Source: Salipiger pallidus
Lineage (GTDB): Bacteria > Pseudomonadota > Alphaproteobacteria > Rhodobacterales > Rhodobacteraceae
Length of the DNA stretch: 64,000 nucleotides
Direction of reading: 5' to 3'
Assembly: GCF_014643635.1 (NCBI RefSeq)
Contig: NZ_BMJV01000006.1
Location: 62,001-126,000 of the forward strand
In this document: positions 63,411-64,000 of the stretch, piece by piece
Layout: each line of letters opens with the position of its first letter
How positions within the stretch are numbered: the stretch's first letter is position 1
Translations under genes and position numbers: made by a program
Notes under the pieces: model-generated
Told to the model about the DNA's origin: nothing
The model's database searches: none
Seen by the model: the letters and a program-made list of their open reading frames with translations, nothing else

Positions 63411-63845
63411 TCACCCCGCTGCGTCGGCGCTCACATCGCGCAGGTACTCGTAGACCGCAACACCGCCGTCGCGCAGCTTGAAGGTCATGCCCGACCGCGC
63501 ACCGCTGTCATCGAGGTATTCCTTGAGGAACCCTGTCGGGTCCTGAACGTAGGCTACAAAGCTCTCCTCATCCCAGACGAGGCCTTGCTCGCCAGCGGCG
63601 ACGATATCGTCGCGGTAGCGGTAATCCTCTTCGCTGCCGGCAGTCCGACCGATCACGCCATAGAGGTTCGGACCGGTGCGCCCCCCCTTGAACAGGACCG
63701 TGCCGTCATCCGCAGCAACCGTGTGGCAGGCCCGGCACCGCTTCTTGAAGACGTCGTAGCCTTCGGTATCGCTGAGCGGATCCTCGGCCTGCGCGGCCCC
63801 AGCAGCGGTCATCGCTGCAAGGACGAGTGCAATCTTTGCTATCAT
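63411..63845 (-). CDS. Periplasmic c-type cytochrome (class I, cytochrome c2-like)
   Basis: The 144-residue precursor has a signal peptide ending AGAAQAED. The haem site is CRACHT near residue 37 with GRTGPNLYGVIGR after it, and the distal methionine is in SGMTFKL near 120. Such cytochromes carry electrons between the bc1 complex and terminal oxidases. The ATG at 63845 has GGGAGA upstream; an in-frame start further upstream would destroy the signal peptide. It is convergent with the export gene across the shared terminator. Confidence 0.88.
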   Translation of the reverse strand: MIAKIALVLAAMTAAGAAQAEDPLSDTEGYDVFKKRCRACHTVAADDGTVLFKGGRTGPNLYGVIGRTAGSEEDYRYRDDIVAAGEQGLVWDEESFVAYVQDPTGFLKEYLDDSGARSGMTFKLRDGGVAVYEYLRDVSADAAG

Positions 63846-63982
63846 TTGGCTATCTCCCTTTGCGCGCTCCGGGGCCGACATTAACCCTTTGACGGAAATC
63901 GCAACAATAGGCCAAAGGTCACATGCGACCATATGGCATCGGGCGCTTGACGAACGGTACCAGGCCCGCGAAAGAAAGCGCC

Positions 63983-64000
63983 ATGCATGATCTCATTCCC
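63983..64000 (+). CDS. Possible start of a gene cut by the right edge
   Basis: An ATG follows a weak GAAAG site, and six codons (MHDLIP) are open to the edge. It would be divergent from the cytochrome gene. Too little remains to name it. Confidence 0.25.

Noticed and set aside
1-64000. CRISPR array, tRNA or rRNA genes
   Set aside because: No regularly spaced repeats, no tRNA arm pattern and no rRNA segment were seen on either strand.

Overview
The window looks like chromosomal DNA of a marine alphaproteobacterium of the Rhodobacterales (Roseobacter group). The evidence is the flaF-flbT-flagellin set, a DUF1217 flagellar protein, high-GC genes joined by ATGA overlaps, and IS3, IS5 and IS110 remnants. 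The protein families set the lineage; no rRNA or tRNA gene is present to confirm it. The window combines cell-surface polysaccharide genes, a flagellar cluster broken by insertion sequences, and a few housekeeping genes.

0-11.5 kb: the 5' part of a type I polyketide synthase (KS-AT-KR-DH, running off the left edge), a Wzx-like flippase and a family 2 glycosyltransferase form a minus-strand surface-glycan unit. A family 4 glycosyltransferase is divergent from it. Next comes a large exported protein with a lipase-like region, a glycosidase-like region and RTX repeats. 11.5-20.5 kb: leuA with a leucine-rich leader peptide and attenuator, an orphan acidic protein, a D-2-hydroxyacid dehydrogenase (gyaR-like), a periplasmic SH3 protein, and a three-gene molybdenum aldehyde oxidoreductase (paoABC-like). 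20.5-23.2 kb: five neighbouring pseudogenes (MFS transporter, cupin, F420-type reductase, SDR and a divergent MerR regulator), which look like one dead regulated cluster.

23.2-42.4 kb: flagellar genes. On the minus strand, in transcription order: flgJ-like, flgN-like, flagellin, flaF, flbT, DUF1217 (frameshifted), a dead IS3 element, flhA, fliR, flhB and a coiled-coil protein. On the plus strand: fliK, flgD, a dead IS3 element, motA and a periplasmic repeat protein. 42.4-52.2 kb: an island bounded by transposon debris that carries UDP-glucuronate genes (ugd and an epimerase) and a KDO operon (kdsD-kdsB-kdsA), as expected for an acidic, KDO-containing capsule. 52.4-58.3 kb: more flagellar genes on the minus strand (motB, flgE, flgK, flgL, flgI), so the island sits between two flagellar blocks. 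58.5-63.3 kb: exopolysaccharide genes (yjbH-like, yjbF-like, a sugar-phosphate transferase and a Wza-type export lipoprotein), followed by a c-type cytochrome.

Taken together the genes serve swimming and surface attachment: capsule or EPS precursor supply, assembly and export interleaved with rod, hook, filament, export-gate and stator genes. Four insertion elements and several other fragments are all damaged, so most rearrangement appears to have happened some time ago. Several essential flagellar genes (fliF, fliG, fliM, fliI, fliP, flgB, flgC, flgG, flgH) are not in the window and may lie outside it.
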